NCBI RefSeq assembly: GCF_007859295.1
Contig: NZ_VOHB01000008.1
Location: forward strand, 1 to 64,000
From: Planococcus sp. CPCC 101016
Lineage (GTDB): Bacteria > Bacillota > Bacilli > Bacillales_A > Planococcaceae
Direction of reading: 5' to 3'
DNA: 64,000 nucleotides
In this document: piece by piece, positions 1 through 9,287 of the stretch
Layout of the letters: each line of letters begins with the position of its first letter
How positions within the stretch are numbered: position 1 is the first letter of the stretch
Notes under the pieces: model-generated
Told to the model about the DNA's origin: nothing
The model's database searches: none
The model's input: the letters and a program-made list of their open reading frames with translations, nothing else
Program-made: the position numbers and the translations under genes

Positions 1-117
1 AGATTTCCCATTGCGCAAGCAAGTAAGATCCCTCAAAGACGATGAGGTAGATAGGTTCGAGGTGGAAGCGTGGCGACACGTGCAGCTGACGAATACTAAT
101 CGATCGAGGACTTAACC
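1..117 (+). rRNA. 23S ribosomal RNA, 3' end (partial)
   Basis: The window opens inside a 23S rRNA gene. The bases match the conserved Bacillales 3' end of 23S, including the run GACGAATACTAATCGATCG and the terminal GGACTTAACC that pairs with the 5' end of the molecule. The 5' part lies outside the window. About 75 bases of spacer separate it from the 5S gene, including the usual processing-stem sequence around 158-185. Confidence 0.95.
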
Positions 118-193
118 AAATTTGTATGCGGAATCCTTGCATGTTCCGGTGTCGTTTATCCAGTTTTGAGCGAACAAGCTCAAGCAAAAAATA

Positions 194-310
194 GTCCAGT
201 GATGATGGCAAAGAGGCCACACCCGTTCCCATCCCGAACACGGCAGTTAAGCTCTTTTGCGCTGATGGTAGTTGGGGGTCTCCCCCTGTGAGAGTAGGAC
301 GTCGCTGGGC
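194..310 (+). rRNA. rrf: 5S ribosomal RNA
   Basis: A complete 5S gene by recognition of its conserved core (CACACCCGTTCCCATCCCGAA, TTAAGCTC, GTGAGAGTAGGACG). The ends pair as the helix I stem, TCCAG at 195-199 with CTGGG at 305-309. It lies about 77 bases after 23S as the last gene of an rRNA operon. No tRNA gene follows. Confidence 0.95.
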
Positions 311-320
311 ATCGAAAAGA

Positions 321-352
321 AGTCGTTACCGATTCCGGTAACGGCTTTTTTT
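321..352 (+). terminator. rRNA operon terminator
   Basis: An 11-bp inverted repeat (321-331 with 336-346, AGTCGTTACCG / CGGTAACGGCT, one G-T pair) with a 4-base loop and a T-run to 352, just after the 5S gene. It is a canonical intrinsic terminator. Confidence 0.9.
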
Positions 353-448
353 GTTTTGGAGAAAAAAAGCTGAAAACAAAGAATCTTAAAGTAAAAATAA
401 GGGTTGAATAAGTATTGAAATGGGAAAAGTAAGAGTGAGGTGAGAATT

Positions 449-694
449 ATGAAGCCAGGTATATACAAAGTAGAAGCTATTGATAAAAGAACGGTATTGC
501 TGAAAGCGACAGAAGAAAGCGAAGAACAGTATACTTTCCCTTTGGTAGATTTCACACATAATGTTTCCGTCGGTGATGTAGTAGAAATTTGGCAAGAAGG
601 TATTAAGTGGAAGACTAAATACGTAGAAGAGAAAACAGAGTCAGTCTCTAGCCACGCTAAAGATTTTGTGAAAAGAATATTGGATCAAGAATAA
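449..694 (+). CDS. small DUF3006-like protein of unknown function
   Basis: Encodes about 81 residues. I chose ATG 449 because GAGGTG at 437-442 sits 6 bases upstream; a GTG at 440 would overlap that site. The protein has no signal peptide or membrane segment. It begins with a short beta-rich stretch (GIYKVEAIDKRTVLLKATEE), has a central VSVGDVVEIW motif, and ends in a charged helix. This resembles small DUF3006-type proteins, which have no established function. It is a single gene between the rRNA terminator and the ctsR promoter, with its own terminator. No clear promoter is visible, so it may depend on readthrough. Family assignment is from memory and moderate. Confidence 0.7.
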   Translation: MKPGIYKVEAIDKRTVLLKATEESEEQYTFPLVDFTHNVSVGDVVEIWQEGIKWKTKYVEEKTESVSSHAKDFVKRILDQE

Positions 695-702
695 GTTGTA
701 AA

Positions 703-736
703 AGTCTTTAAGCGTCTTAGCTTTAAGGCTTTTTTC
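703..736 (+). terminator. terminator after the DUF3006-like gene
   Basis: Inverted repeat AGTCTTTAAGC (703-713) with GCTTTAAGGCT (720-730), one mismatch and one G-T pair, then a T-run. It separates the small gene from the ctsR promoter. Confidence 0.75.
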
Positions 737-765
737 AATTGATTAATACTTCTGATACATACTAT

Positions 766-795
766 TTGATATCTATAAAAACCATGGTGTATAAT
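766..795 (+). promoter_or_regulatory. sigma-A promoter of the ctsR operon
   Basis: TTGATA (766-771), an 18-base spacer and a perfect TATAAT (790-795). The start would fall near 802, inside the CtsR operator that follows. Confidence 0.8.
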
Positions 796-797
796 TA

Positions 798-826
798 AGT
801 CAAATATAGTCAAAGTCAACTTTGAC
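798..826 (+). promoter_or_regulatory. CtsR operator (heptad direct repeat)
   Basis: AGTCAAA (798-804), TAT, AGTCAAA (808-814) fits the CtsR heptad pattern (A/G)GTCAAA-NAN-(A/G)GTCAAA. A third, degenerate copy AGTCAAC (814-820) overlaps its end, and GTCAAC-TTTGAC (815-826) is an inverted repeat. The site overlaps the expected transcription start, so bound CtsR would block initiation: autoregulation and heat-shock control of the operon. Confidence 0.88.
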
Positions 827-853
827 ATATTATGTATCGAAGAGGTGAAGGCG

Positions 854-1324
854 ATGCGGAATATTTCGGATGTAATTGAAGGTTATTTAAAGCAGGTTAT
901 CGAATTAAGCGAGAGAGATCATATTGAAATTAAACGCAGCGAAGTAGCTGAAAAATTTCAATGTGTTCCTTCTCAAATAAATTATGTAATTAATACTCGA
1001 TTTACCGTTGACCGTGGGTATTTGGTGGAGAGCAAACGCGGTGGCGGCGGGTATATTCGCATTAAGAGAATCAGGCTCCATCAAAAATCAGATGTAATTG
1101 CCGAAGTTATTCAACGCTTAGAACATGGTGCCACTCAAGTAATGGCAGAAGATATTGTTTTCAGGCTATTGGATGAAGAAATTATTTCTAAAAGAGAAGC
1201 AAAACTGATTCTTAGTGCTGTAGATCGTGCGACGCTGCTTTTGCCTCTTCCGACACGAGATGAAGTCCGAGCACGAATACTTATAGCTATGCTCTTCACA
1301 ATTAAATATCAATCAAATGTATAA
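854..1324 (+). CDS. ctsR: transcriptional repressor CtsR
   Basis: Repressor of class III heat-shock genes (clp genes and its own operon); 156 residues, close to the usual family length. The N-terminal half carries the winged helix: an HTH around residues 28-50 (KRSEVAEKFQCVPSQINYV) and the glycine-rich wing RGGGGY at 62-67, which in the family reads DNA and acts as the thermosensor. I took ATG 854, with AGAGGTGAAGG just upstream, rather than GTG 845, because family members start M-x-NISD. First gene of ctsR-mcsA-mcsB-clpC, 12 bases before mcsA, with its operator at 798-826. McsB arginine phosphorylation of the wing normally relieves repression. Confidence 0.97.
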   Translation: MRNISDVIEGYLKQVIELSERDHIEIKRSEVAEKFQCVPSQINYVINTRFTVDRGYLVESKRGGGGYIRIKRIRLHQKSDVIAEVIQRLEHGATQVMAEDIVFRLLDEEIISKREAKLILSAVDRATLLLPLPTRDEVRARILIAMLFTIKYQSNV

Positions 1325-1336
1325 AGGGGTGAAAAG

Positions 1337-1870
1337 ATGATTTGCGATCAGTGCGGAGAACGTTCTGCATCAGTTATAGTTAAACAACAGCATCAAGGAC
1401 AGATAACTGAGCTTCATTTATGCCATATCTGTGCTGCTGAAAACCATAGTATTAATACTGCTTTTGAACAGGATCCACTAGCTATTCACCAGCTATTATC
1501 AAATTGGTTCCCTAACTCGCAGGCATCTATCAGTCCAGTTAGAAAGGAAGCAGCAACTTGTCCTTCTTGTGGCTTTACTTTCCCTAGGTTTTTACAACTT
1601 GGTAAATTTGGCTGTGCTTCTTGTTATGACGCATTTTCATCACAGCTTAATGAAATATTCAAACGATTCCATAATGGAAATACAGAACATACCGGTAAAA
1701 TACCCGCTTCCTATGGAACGACGTTAAAAATAAAAAAAGAAATTGAAGAGCTCCGCAAGCAAATGCAGGTATCTATTCAAGGCGAACATTTTGAAGAAGC
1801 TGCACGATTAAGAGATGAAGTAAGAGTGCTAAGTTCGAAGCTTGAGGGAGGTGCTTCTAATGGTAGTTGA
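1337..1870 (+). CDS. mcsA: McsA, activator of the arginine kinase McsB
   Basis: Zinc-binding partner of McsB, 177 residues. Four CxxC pairs are visible: C3/C6, C29/C32, C75/C78 and C93/C96, consistent with metal-binding modules and redox or metal stress sensing. The C-terminus (about 135-172) is a UVR motif coiled helix (EIEELRKQMQ...FEEAARLRDEV), the part that in the family contacts the kinase and Clp machinery. Start ATG 1337 follows AAAGGGGTGAAAAG. Its last 11 bases overlap mcsB, so translation is probably coupled. It acts in the cytosol with CtsR, McsB and ClpC. Confidence 0.96.
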   Translation: MICDQCGERSASVIVKQQHQGQITELHLCHICAAENHSINTAFEQDPLAIHQLLSNWFPNSQASISPVRKEAATCPSCGFTFPRFLQLGKFGCASCYDAFSSQLNEIFKRFHNGNTEHTGKIPASYGTTLKIKKEIEELRKQMQVSIQGEHFEEAARLRDEVRVLSSKLEGGASNGS

Positions 1871-2951
1871 CCGATTTCTCCAACCTCGAGCAAGTAGCTG
1901 GATGGCCAACGGTGGTGAAAACGTGGATATTGCTATGAGTACCAGAATTCGCCTAGCTAGAAATCTAACTGATTTTAAGTTTCCCTATTCTTTCTCAGAA
2001 GATGAGGCTCTCAAGGTGGATAAAGAAATATCTTCGGTATTGTTAGATAAAGGCCACGAATTAGATTATACTTTTAGCCATATCAATATTGAAGAACTTG
2101 CAAATCTGCAAAAAGAAGTATTGGTAGAAAAGCATTTGATCAGCCCGTATCTCGCTAATAGCCGTCATTCCAGTTCTGTGTTATTGTCTGAGAATGAAGA
2201 GCTGAGTATTATGGTAAACGAAGAAGACCATTTGCGGATTCAAAGTCTGCAATCAGGATTTCATCTTCAAAAAGCTTACAAGATAGCAAATGAGTTGGAT
2301 TCCTTGCTGGAACAGAATCTGTCCTATGCTTTTCATGAGAAATATGGCTACTTAACCAGTTGTCCTACTAATGTGGGAACAGGGATGAGAGCTTCGGTCA
2401 TGCTCCATTTGCCGGCCTTGACTATGTCGCATCAAATTCAACGGATCATACCTGCAATTTCAAGACTTGGCATGGTTGTTCGCGGCATTTATGGTGAAGG
2501 CAGCGAAGCATTAGGAAATGTTTATCAAATATCTAATCAATTGACGCTTGGAAAGTCTGAATACGAAATTCTTCAGGACTTGGAAAATATGACAGAACAG
2601 ATTATTCAACAGGAACGCAAGGCAAGGGAAGCAATTGCTTTAAATTCCCCTTTAGTATTGGAAGATCGTGTGTATCGCTCGCTTGGGATTCTTACCCATT
2701 CGAGACTGCTGACGACAGAAGAAGCTGCAACTTGTTTGTCAGATGTTCGATTGGGTATTGATTTAAAGATGATCCAAGATGTAGACATGTCGATTTTGAA
2801 TGAATTGATGATTTTTATGCAGCCGGCTTTTCTGCAGCAATATGCAGATAAACCGCTGCAGCCGAAAGAACGCGATTTTGCCCGGGCAAAACTGTTCCGG
2901 GAGCGATTGAATAAAGAAGGTACAAATAGTGAAGGAGAGGATCTTGCATGA
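1860..2951 (+). CDS. mcsB: protein arginine kinase McsB
   Basis: Phosphorylates arginines on misfolded proteins and on CtsR, marking them for ClpCP. 363 residues with an ATP:guanido phosphotransferase domain: STRIRLARN at 27-35, EDHLRIQ near 122-128 and the catalytic-loop cysteine C168 in [13 protein letters not shown]. All expected active-site motifs are present. ATG 1860 lies inside the end of mcsA with GAGGGAGGTG (1844-1853) as ribosome site. Its stop overlaps the clpC start as ATGA at 2948-2951. Operon order ctsR-mcsA-mcsB-clpC is as in Bacillus. Confidence 0.96.
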   Translation: MVVDRFLQPRASSWMANGGENVDIAMSTRIRLARNLTDFKFPYSFSEDEALKVDKEISSVLLDKGHELDYTFSHINIEELANLQKEVLVEKHLISPYLANSRHSSSVLLSENEELSIMVNEEDHLRIQSLQSGFHLQKAYKIANELDSLLEQNLSYAFHEKYGYLTSCPTNVGTGMRASVMLHLPALTMSHQIQRIIPAISRLGMVVRGIYGEGSEALGNVYQISNQLTLGKSEYEILQDLENMTEQIIQQERKAREAIALNSPLVLEDRVYRSLGILTHSRLLTTEEAATCLSDVRLGIDLKMIQDVDMSILNELMIFMQPAFLQQYADKPLQPKERDFARAKLFRERLNKEGTNSEGEDLA

Positions 2952-5410
2952 TGTTTAATCGATTTACACAACGCGCACAAAAAGTTCTTCAATTAGCTCA
3001 AGAAGAGGCTATTCGCATGAAACATGAATCAATAGGTACAGAGCATATTCTTCTCGGTTTAATTCGTGAAGGCGGCGGTATTGCCGCTAAAGCTCTTGAA
3101 GCGATTGAAGTGAATACACAGTTAATCGAAGAAGGCGTCAAAGAGCTTGTTGGTGTCGGTGAAAAAGATGTTGGCCCAATCGTACATTATACGCCGAGAG
3201 CGAAAAAAGTGATTGAATTGTCAGTTGATGAGTCTCGTAAATTGGGCCATTCTTATATTGGTACAGAGCATTTGCTATTGGCGTTGATTCGTGAAGGTGA
3301 AGGCGTTGCAGCCCGTGTATTAGGAAATGCAGGTGTCAGCTTGAATAAGGCGCGTCAACAGGTGTTGCAGCTTTTGGGCAATAATGAGCAGGCGTCTACA
3401 GGCACAAGCCCGAATGCTTCGGCTAATACACCAACTTTAGATGGTTTGGCCCGTGATTTGACCCAGGTAGCCCGTGAAGGCGGACTAGATCCAGTCATTG
3501 GCAGAAGTGATGAAATCACACGTGTGATTGAAGTACTGAGCCGCAGAACGAAAAACAACCCTGTATTGATCGGAGAACCAGGTGTCGGTAAAACTGCGAT
3601 TGCTGAAGGTTTAGCACAGCAAATTGTCAACAATGAAATTCCGGAAACCCTACGCGACAAACGCGTCATGGTCTTAGATATGGGTACAGTGGTTGCAGGA
3701 ACTAAATACCGTGGTGAATTTGAAGATCGTTTGAAAAAAGTGATGGATGAAATTCGCCAAGCAGGCAACGTTATTTTGTTCATCGATGAGCTCCATACAT
3801 TAATTGGAGCAGGTGGTGCAGAAGGTGCAATTGATGCGTCCAACATCCTGAAACCTTCGTTATCGCGCGGTGAACTTCAATGTATTGGTGCCACTACTTT
3901 GGATGAGTATCGCAAGTATATTGAAAAAGACGCGGCGCTTGAACGCCGTTTCCAACCAATTCAAGTGGACGAACCTACTGTTGAAGAGTCGATTCAAATT
4001 ATCCGTGGACTGCGTGATCGCTACGAAGCACATCACCGTGTGAAAATTACGGATGAAGCGATTGAAGCAGCAGCTAAAATGTCTGACCGCTACATTTCGG
4101 ATCGTTTCTTGCCGGATAAAGCGATTGACTTGATTGATGAGGCGGGCTCTAAAGTAAGACTTCGCTCTTACACGACTCCACCAGATCTGAAAGAGTTGGA
4201 AGCGCGCTTGGAAGCTGCACGTTCTGAGAAAAATGAAGCGGTACAAAGCCAGGAATTTGAAAAAGCGGCTTCGCTTCGTGATGCGGAACAGAAGCTTCAG
4301 AACCAACTTGATAAAACAAAGAAAGAATGGAAAGAAAAACAAGGAAAAGAAGAATCTGAAGTGACAGTTGAAGATATTGCGAAAGTCGTGTCCATGTGGA
4401 CTGGCATTCCGGTTTCAAAACTGGCTCAAACAGAATCTGATAAATTGTTGAATTTGGAATCGATTCTCCACAACCGTGTTATCGGCCAGAATGAAGCTGT
4501 AACTTCAATCTCTAAAGCCATTCGCCGTGCGCGTGCTGGATTAAAAGATCCAAAACGTCCAATCGGATCGTTCATTTTCCTTGGTCCAACTGGTGTTGGT
4601 AAAACTGAGTTGGCGCGTGCGCTGGCTGAGTCCATGTTTGGTGACGAGGACGCGATGATTCGAATTGATATGTCCGAATACATGGAAAGACATTCGACTT
4701 CACGCTTGGTCGGATCGCCTCCAGGTTATGTGGGTTATGAAGAAGGTGGACAGTTAACAGAGAAAGTTCGCAGAAAGCCTTATTCTGTAGTACTGCTTGA
4801 TGAGATTGAAAAAGCTCACCCTGATGTATTTAATATTCTTTTGCAGGTTTTAGAAGATGGGCGTCTGACAGATTCCAAAGGTCGCAGAGTCGATTTCCGC
4901 AATACTGTCATCATCATGACTTCAAATGTTGGTGCGGAAGAGTTGAAATACAATAAATATGTTGGTTTCAATTTAGACGATGCAAAAACGGATTACAAAG
5001 ACATGAAAGGGAAAATGCTTGCTGAATTGAAAAAAGCATTCCGTCCAGAGTTCTTAAACCGTGTGGATGACATGATCGTCTTCCATTCTCTTGAAAAAGA
5101 GAATTTGAGAGAGATTGTGAATTTGATGACGAAGCAATTGGTGGACCGTTTGCAAGAGCAGGATATCGATTTGGAATTGACCGAAGCTGCGCTTGAAAAG
5201 GTTGCTAAAGAGGGGTATGATCCGGAATACGGAGCCCGCCCACTTCGTCGCTCTCTACAAAAACACGTGGAAGACCGTTTGTCTGAAGAGTTGTTAAAAG
5301 GCACAGCGCTATCAGGCCAACGTATTGTCTTTGATGTGGAAGATGATGAGTTCATTGTTCGCACAAAAGAAACAGAAGAAGTAAAAGAGGCATTAGTGGA
5401 AAAACAATAA
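2948..5410 (+). CDS. clpC: ATP-dependent Clp protease ATP-binding subunit ClpC
   Basis: AAA+ unfoldase that feeds ClpP and recognises arginine-phosphorylated substrates. 820 residues. Two Clp_N repeats cover 1-145. The first AAA+ module has Walker A GEPGVGKT (209-216) and Walker B VILFIDE (275-281). A UVR/M-domain coiled coil lies near 415-465, where MecA or McsB bind in the family. The second AAA+ module has GPTGVGKT (546-553), followed by the C-terminal small domain. Start ATG 2948 overlaps the mcsB stop; the ATGATG leaves 2951 as an alternative. Last gene of the CtsR operon before a strong terminator. Confidence 0.97.
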   Translation: MMFNRFTQRAQKVLQLAQEEAIRMKHESIGTEHILLGLIREGGGIAAKALEAIEVNTQLIEEGVKELVGVGEKDVGPIVHYTPRAKKVIELSVDESRKLGHSYIGTEHLLLALIREGEGVAARVLGNAGVSLNKARQQVLQLLGNNEQASTGTSPNASANTPTLDGLARDLTQVAREGGLDPVIGRSDEITRVIEVLSRRTKNNPVLIGEPGVGKTAIAEGLAQQIVNNEIPETLRDKRVMVLDMGTVVAGTKYRGEFEDRLKKVMDEIRQAGNVILFIDELHTLIGAGGAEGAIDASNILKPSLSRGELQCIGATTLDEYRKYIEKDAALERRFQPIQVDEPTVEESIQIIRGLRDRYEAHHRVKITDEAIEAAAKMSDRYISDRFLPDKAIDLIDEAGSKVRLRSYTTPPDLKELEARLEAARSEKNEAVQSQEFEKAASLRDAEQKLQNQLDKTKKEWKEKQGKEESEVTVEDIAKVVSMWTGIPVSKLAQTESDKLLNLESILHNRVIGQNEAVTSISKAIRRARAGLKDPKRPIGSFIFLGPTGVGKTELARALAESMFGDEDAMIRIDMSEYMERHSTSRLVGSPPGYVGYEEGGQLTEKVRRKPYSVVLLDEIEKAHPDVFNILLQVLEDGRLTDSKGRRVDFRNTVIIMTSNVGAEELKYNKYVGFNLDDAKTDYKDMKGKMLAELKKAFRPEFLNRVDDMIVFHSLEKENLREIVNLMTKQLVDRLQEQDIDLELTEAALEKVAKEGYDPEYGARPLRRSLQKHVEDRLSEELLKGTALSGQRIVFDVEDDEFIVRTKETEEVKEALVEKQ

Positions 5411-5418
5411 AAACATTC

Positions 5419-5453
5419 CGCTCGCCGGAGTTGATCTCTGGCGAGCGTTTTTT
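5419..5453 (+). terminator. clpC terminator
   Basis: A 12-bp GC-rich stem (5419-5430 with 5436-5447; CGCTCGCC / GGCGAGCG core) with a 5-base loop and T6 at 5448-5453. It is close to ideal and suggests that radA transcripts come partly from readthrough or an unseen promoter. Confidence 0.9.
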
Positions 5454-5471
5454 CTATTTAAGGAGGTACAC

Positions 5472-6848
5472 ATGGCTAAGAAAAAGACAAAATTCATTTG
5501 CCAGTCGTGTGGTTACGAATCGGCTAGATGGATGGGGAAATGTCCAGGATGTGCAGCATGGAATACGATGACTGAAGAAGTTGAGGTGGCTGCTCCTAAA
5601 GGCACCCGAGGCGCGTTTCAGCATAGTGCATCGGTTCCTCAAAAAGCGACGCCGATCAATGCGATTGAAACACAAGATGAACCAAGGGTAGAGACAGAAC
5701 TAAGCGAATTGAACCGTGTACTTGGCGGGGGCATAGTACCGGGTTCGTTAGTGCTGATTGGGGGAGATCCAGGAATTGGGAAATCTACTTTGCTTTTGCA
5801 GGTTTCTGCAATGCTTGCAAATAGTGGTAACCGGGTATTATATATTTCCGGGGAAGAATCCATCCGCCAAACTAAACTCCGGGCAGAACGTCTGGATGCT
5901 TCGTCTTCAGAGCTGTTTATCTATGCAGAAACAAATCTTGAGCTGATTCATCATACAATTGAAGATGTGGCACCTGACTTTGTAATTGTCGATTCGATCC
6001 AAACCGTCCATCACCCTGAAGTGACTTCTGCACCAGGCAGTGTGACACAAGTAAGGGAAAGTACTGCGGAATTGATGCGGATCGCGAAAACAAAAAATAT
6101 CGCTATCTTCCTGGTTGGTCACGTTACCAAAGAAGGGCAAATTGCTGGACCGCGTATTCTTGAGCATATGGTGGATACGGTGCTGTATTTTGAAGGCGAA
6201 CGCCATCATACGTACCGGATTTTACGGAGTGTCAAAAACCGTTTTGGCTCGACTAATGAAATTGCCATCTTTGAGATGCTTCAAAGTGGCTTGAAAGAAG
6301 TATTGAACCCGTCCGAATTGTTCTTACAGGAGCGGTCGAGTGGTACAGCGGGTTCGACTGTAGTAGCTTCAATGGAAGGAACTCGTCCGATCCTGGTTGA
6401 AATCCAAGCCTTGGTGACCCCTTCGAGCTTTAACTATCCCAAACGCATGGCAACGGGCATCGATGTCAATCGTGTGTCGTTGCTGATGGCGGTGCTAGAG
6501 AAGCGGGTAGGTATGCTGCTGCAGGCACAGGACGCATACATCAAAGTTGCAGGTGGCGTGAAACTTGATGAGCCTGCCATCGATTTGGCTGTACTAGCCA
6601 GTATTGTCTCCAGTTTTCGGGACAAGGCTCCAAACGTCTACGATTGTATTATTGGTGAAGTAGGATTGACTGGTGAAGTAAGGCGCGTATCACGTATCGA
6701 GCAGCGTGTTCAGGAAGCAGCTAAGCTCGGATTTAAGCGAGCAATTGTGCCATCGTCAAATTTAGGCGGCTGGGATTATCCGGAAGGGATTCGTGTAGTC
6801 GGTGTAGAAAGTATCAATGATGCATTAAAAGAAATTTTTCCACAGTAA
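5472..6848 (+). CDS. radA: DNA repair protein RadA (Sms)
   Basis: RecA-related branch-migration ATPase in recombination and repair; 458 residues. It has an N-terminal zinc finger C10-x2-C13...C24-x2-C27, Walker [11 protein letters not shown] near 97-106, the family signature KNRFG at 255-259, and a C-terminal Lon-protease-like domain ([16 protein letters not shown] region). Start ATG 5472 has AAGGAGGT at 5460-5467. In B. subtilis disA follows radA directly; here the next gene is yacL, with only about 90 bases between. Confidence 0.96.
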   Translation: MAKKKTKFICQSCGYESARWMGKCPGCAAWNTMTEEVEVAAPKGTRGAFQHSASVPQKATPINAIETQDEPRVETELSELNRVLGGGIVPGSLVLIGGDPGIGKSTLLLQVSAMLANSGNRVLYISGEESIRQTKLRAERLDASSSELFIYAETNLELIHHTIEDVAPDFVIVDSIQTVHHPEVTSAPGSVTQVRESTAELMRIAKTKNIAIFLVGHVTKEGQIAGPRILEHMVDTVLYFEGERHHTYRILRSVKNRFGSTNEIAIFEMLQSGLKEVLNPSELFLQERSSGTAGSTVVASMEGTRPILVEIQALVTPSSFNYPKRMATGIDVNRVSLLMAVLEKRVGMLLQAQDAYIKVAGGVKLDEPAIDLAVLASIVSSFRDKAPNVYDCIIGEVGLTGEVRRVSRIEQRVQEAAKLGFKRAIVPSSNLGGWDYPEGIRVVGVESINDALKEIFPQ

Positions 6849-6875
6849 GGGGGCAGACATGCCTCCTTTTATTTC
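6847..6875 (+). terminator. possible radA terminator
   Basis: An 8-bp stem AAGGGGGC / GCCTCCTT (6847-6854 with 6861-6868, one G-T pair) with a 6-base loop, followed by TTATTTCT. It overlaps the radA stop codon. The T-tract is weak. Confidence 0.55.
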
Positions 6876-6941
6876 TAAATAAAGGTCATAAAAGCGTTTC
6901 CGTTTTAAAATGTGTATAATTATAAAAAGGAGGTGGAGCGC

Positions 6942-8036
6942 GTGTTAAGACCTATTATTCAAATTATGTTTTTGCTTATTGGTGCGACAGTCGGAATTTT
7001 ATTATTACCATCTGCATTTGAACTTATTCCCCTTCTCGACAATCCTTGGATCAGTAATCCTTACGTAGCAGCAATTGTTGGTGCTCTTGTCTTTTTCCTG
7101 TTATCTTTATTATTTGTAGATTCTTTGATCAACTTCATGAAGTGGATGGAAGAGAAATTGCTTCATGCACCGACGCCTGATTTGTTGTTTGGAACAGTCG
7201 GAATGATAATCGGTCTTGTGGTGGCGTTCTTGATCGGATTTGCTTTAAGTACAGTTGATATTCCATTGGTAGCGACAATAGCCCCCTTAGTGCTTTCAGT
7301 AGTGCTTGGCTATTTAGGATTCCAAGTAGGATTCCAAAAGCGCGAAGAAATGTTGACCATGTTGACACCTTCAAAATTCACACCGGTAAAAAAGCTGGAA
7401 GCTGAAGAACCGGTTGAAAAAGTTTCTTATAAATTACTTGATACCAGTGTCATTATTGATGGGCGGATTGCCGATATCTCGGCAACAGGTTTTATGGAAG
7501 GCACTTTTGTGGTGCCGCAATTCGTTTTGTCTGAGCTTCAGCATATTGCTGACTCTTCAGATACACTAAAACGGACACGTGGCAGGCGAGGCTTGGATAT
7601 TTTGAAACGCCTTCAAAGTGAACGCGTGGATGCCATAATGATCACCGAGGAAAATTTTGACGAAGTCAGCGAAGTCGATCTGAAATTGATGCGTGCTGCG
7701 AAAAAAATGGGCGGCCAAGTTGTGACCAATGATTTTAATCTTAATAAAGTGTGTGAACTTCATAATGTTCCTGTATTAAATATCAACGACTTGGCAAACG
7801 CTGTAAAACCTGTTGTAATTCCAGGAGAAGATATGCATGTAGTGGTCATCAAAGACGGCAAAGAACAAAACCAAGGTGTAGCTTATTTGGACGATGGCAC
7901 AATGATTGTGATTGAAGATGGCAAAGGGTATATTGGCCAGGCTATCAATGTCACAGTCACCAGTGTTTTGCAGACCTCTGCAGGGCGGATGATTTTTGCG
8001 AAGCCGCGCGACCGCAAACAAACTGCAACAAATTGA
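6942..8036 (+). CDS. yacL: PIN/TRAM domain membrane protein YacL
   Basis: 364 residues. The N-terminal 130 residues form about four membrane helices (around 4-22, 42-60, 83-101, 108-126). A PIN nuclease-like domain follows from about 165 (LLDTSVIIDGRI, acidic residues D167 and D173), then a C-terminal TRAM RNA-binding domain. The exact role of the family is not established; RNA binding or cleavage at the membrane is inferred from the domains. GTG 6942 is chosen because AAGGAGGTG sits 6 bases upstream and family members begin M-L-(K/R). A perfect TATAAT at 6915-6920 lacks a good -35. Next gene ispD starts 16 bases later. Confidence 0.9.
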   Translation: MLRPIIQIMFLLIGATVGILLLPSAFELIPLLDNPWISNPYVAAIVGALVFFLLSLLFVDSLINFMKWMEEKLLHAPTPDLLFGTVGMIIGLVVAFLIGFALSTVDIPLVATIAPLVLSVVLGYLGFQVGFQKREEMLTMLTPSKFTPVKKLEAEEPVEKVSYKLLDTSVIIDGRIADISATGFMEGTFVVPQFVLSELQHIADSSDTLKRTRGRRGLDILKRLQSERVDAIMITEENFDEVSEVDLKLMRAAKKMGGQVVTNDFNLNKVCELHNVPVLNINDLANAVKPVVIPGEDMHVVVIKDGKEQNQGVAYLDDGTMIVIEDGKGYIGQAINVTVTSVLQTSAGRMIFAKPRDRKQTATN

Positions 8037-8052
8037 TAAAGGATGTTATCCA

Positions 8053-8748
8053 ATGAATTATACAGTCGTCCTACCTGCTGCTGGCAGCGGGAAACGAATG
8101 AAAGCAGATAAAAATAAACTATTGCTCGAACTTTTTGGCAAGCCGATCTTTCTCTATACGCTGGAAGTTTTTCAGCGGGATCCAAACTGTGATGGCATTT
8201 GGATGGCAGTTAAAGAGCAGGAGCGGGAACTGATCGAGAGTTATGTGAAACGCTATGACATGACTAAAGTACAAGGGTACGCTACAGGGGGAATGGAAAG
8301 ACAGGATAGTGTCAGAGCCTGTCTTGAAGCGATTCCACCTTGTGGCGTTGTTTTGGTTCATGACGCAGCGAGGCCCTTTATCGACCGCGAAGTTATTGCG
8401 CGTCTCGTGGAGGCAGCAAAAGAGTCAGGGGCTGCTATTGCAGGTGTTCCGGTCAAAGATACAATTAAGAAAGTAGACAATGGAATCATTTCAGAAACTG
8501 TGGATCGCAACCAATTATGGATGATCCAGACGCCGCAAGCCTTCCGTTATCCCTTGATCTTGAAGGCAGCTCAGGCAGCCCGCAATGACGGATTTATGGG
8601 TACAGATGAAGCGATGCTTGTCGAGCGCTTAAACTACCCTGTCGCTATTGTTGAAAGTACATATGAAAATATTAAAATGACGACGCCGGATGACTTGATT
8701 TACGGGAAAGCGATTCTGGAAAGTCGACTACAGGAGGAACAGAAATGA
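8053..8748 (+). CDS. ispD: 2-C-methyl-D-erythritol 4-phosphate cytidylyltransferase
   Basis: Third enzyme of the MEP isoprenoid pathway: couples MEP to CTP giving CDP-ME. 231 residues. The N-terminal nucleotide-binding motif [10 protein letters not shown] (7-16) and the later VHDAARPF, typical of this nucleotidyltransferase family, are both visible. ATG 8053 follows AAAGGATG; earlier in-frame codons run back into yacL and are not family-like. Its stop overlaps ispF as ATGA, placing two pathway steps in one translational unit. Confidence 0.96.
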   Translation: MNYTVVLPAAGSGKRMKADKNKLLLELFGKPIFLYTLEVFQRDPNCDGIWMAVKEQERELIESYVKRYDMTKVQGYATGGMERQDSVRACLEAIPPCGVVLVHDAARPFIDREVIARLVEAAKESGAAIAGVPVKDTIKKVDNGIISETVDRNQLWMIQTPQAFRYPLILKAAQAARNDGFMGTDEAMLVERLNYPVAIVESTYENIKMTTPDDLIYGKAILESRLQEEQK

Positions 8749-9245
8749 TTCGAATTGGACAAGGTTATGACGTACATCAATTGGCAGAAGGACGTCCTTT
8801 TATATTGGGCGGTGTTGAAATCGACCATGATAGAGGGCTGCTTGGCCACTCAGATGCAGATGTTCTATTGCACACAATTACTGACGCTGCACTTGGCGCC
8901 ATAGGCGGAGGGGATATCGGCAAACATTTCCCTGATACAGATCCTGAATTCAAGGATGCTGATTCCCGCAAATTACTGACGCATATTTGGGAATATGTCA
9001 AAGATCAGGGCTATGAGCTGGGCAATGTTGATTGCACGGTAATTGCCCAAAAGCCGAAACTGGCTCCATACATTGAACAAATGCGTGAATCGATTGCGAA
9101 TCTGCTGGAAGCGGATGTATCACAAGTCAATGTCAAAGCAACCACTTCCGAACATTTGGGTTTTACGGGTCGCGAGGAAGGTATTGCAGCATTAGCAGTG
9201 ATTTTACTGAATAAACGTCCGGTTTCGCTTGACGTCCCGGAGTGA
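8745..9245 (+). CDS. ispF: 2-C-methyl-D-erythritol 2,4-cyclodiphosphate synthase
   Basis: Fifth enzyme of the MEP pathway: cyclises CDP-ME 2-phosphate. 166 residues. Metal ligands D9 and H11 (GYDVHQ) and H43 ([12 protein letters not shown]) are present, as is the C-terminal [17 protein letters not shown] motif. ATG 8745 overlaps the ispD stop. A short 42-base gap leads to gltX. Confidence 0.96.
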   Translation: MIRIGQGYDVHQLAEGRPFILGGVEIDHDRGLLGHSDADVLLHTITDAALGAIGGGDIGKHFPDTDPEFKDADSRKLLTHIWEYVKDQGYELGNVDCTVIAQKPKLAPYIEQMRESIANLLEADVSQVNVKATTSEHLGFTGREEGIAALAVILLNKRPVSLDVPE

Positions 9246-9287
9246 TAGAATAACAAAAGGATATTAGATAAATTAGGAGGAACTTAA

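Noticed and set aside
2606-2992. Long open frames on the opposite strand of mcsB, clpC, rpoB, rpoC and ribosomal genes
   Set aside because: They mirror strongly coding + strand genes, lack ribosome sites and family features, and arise from codon bias.
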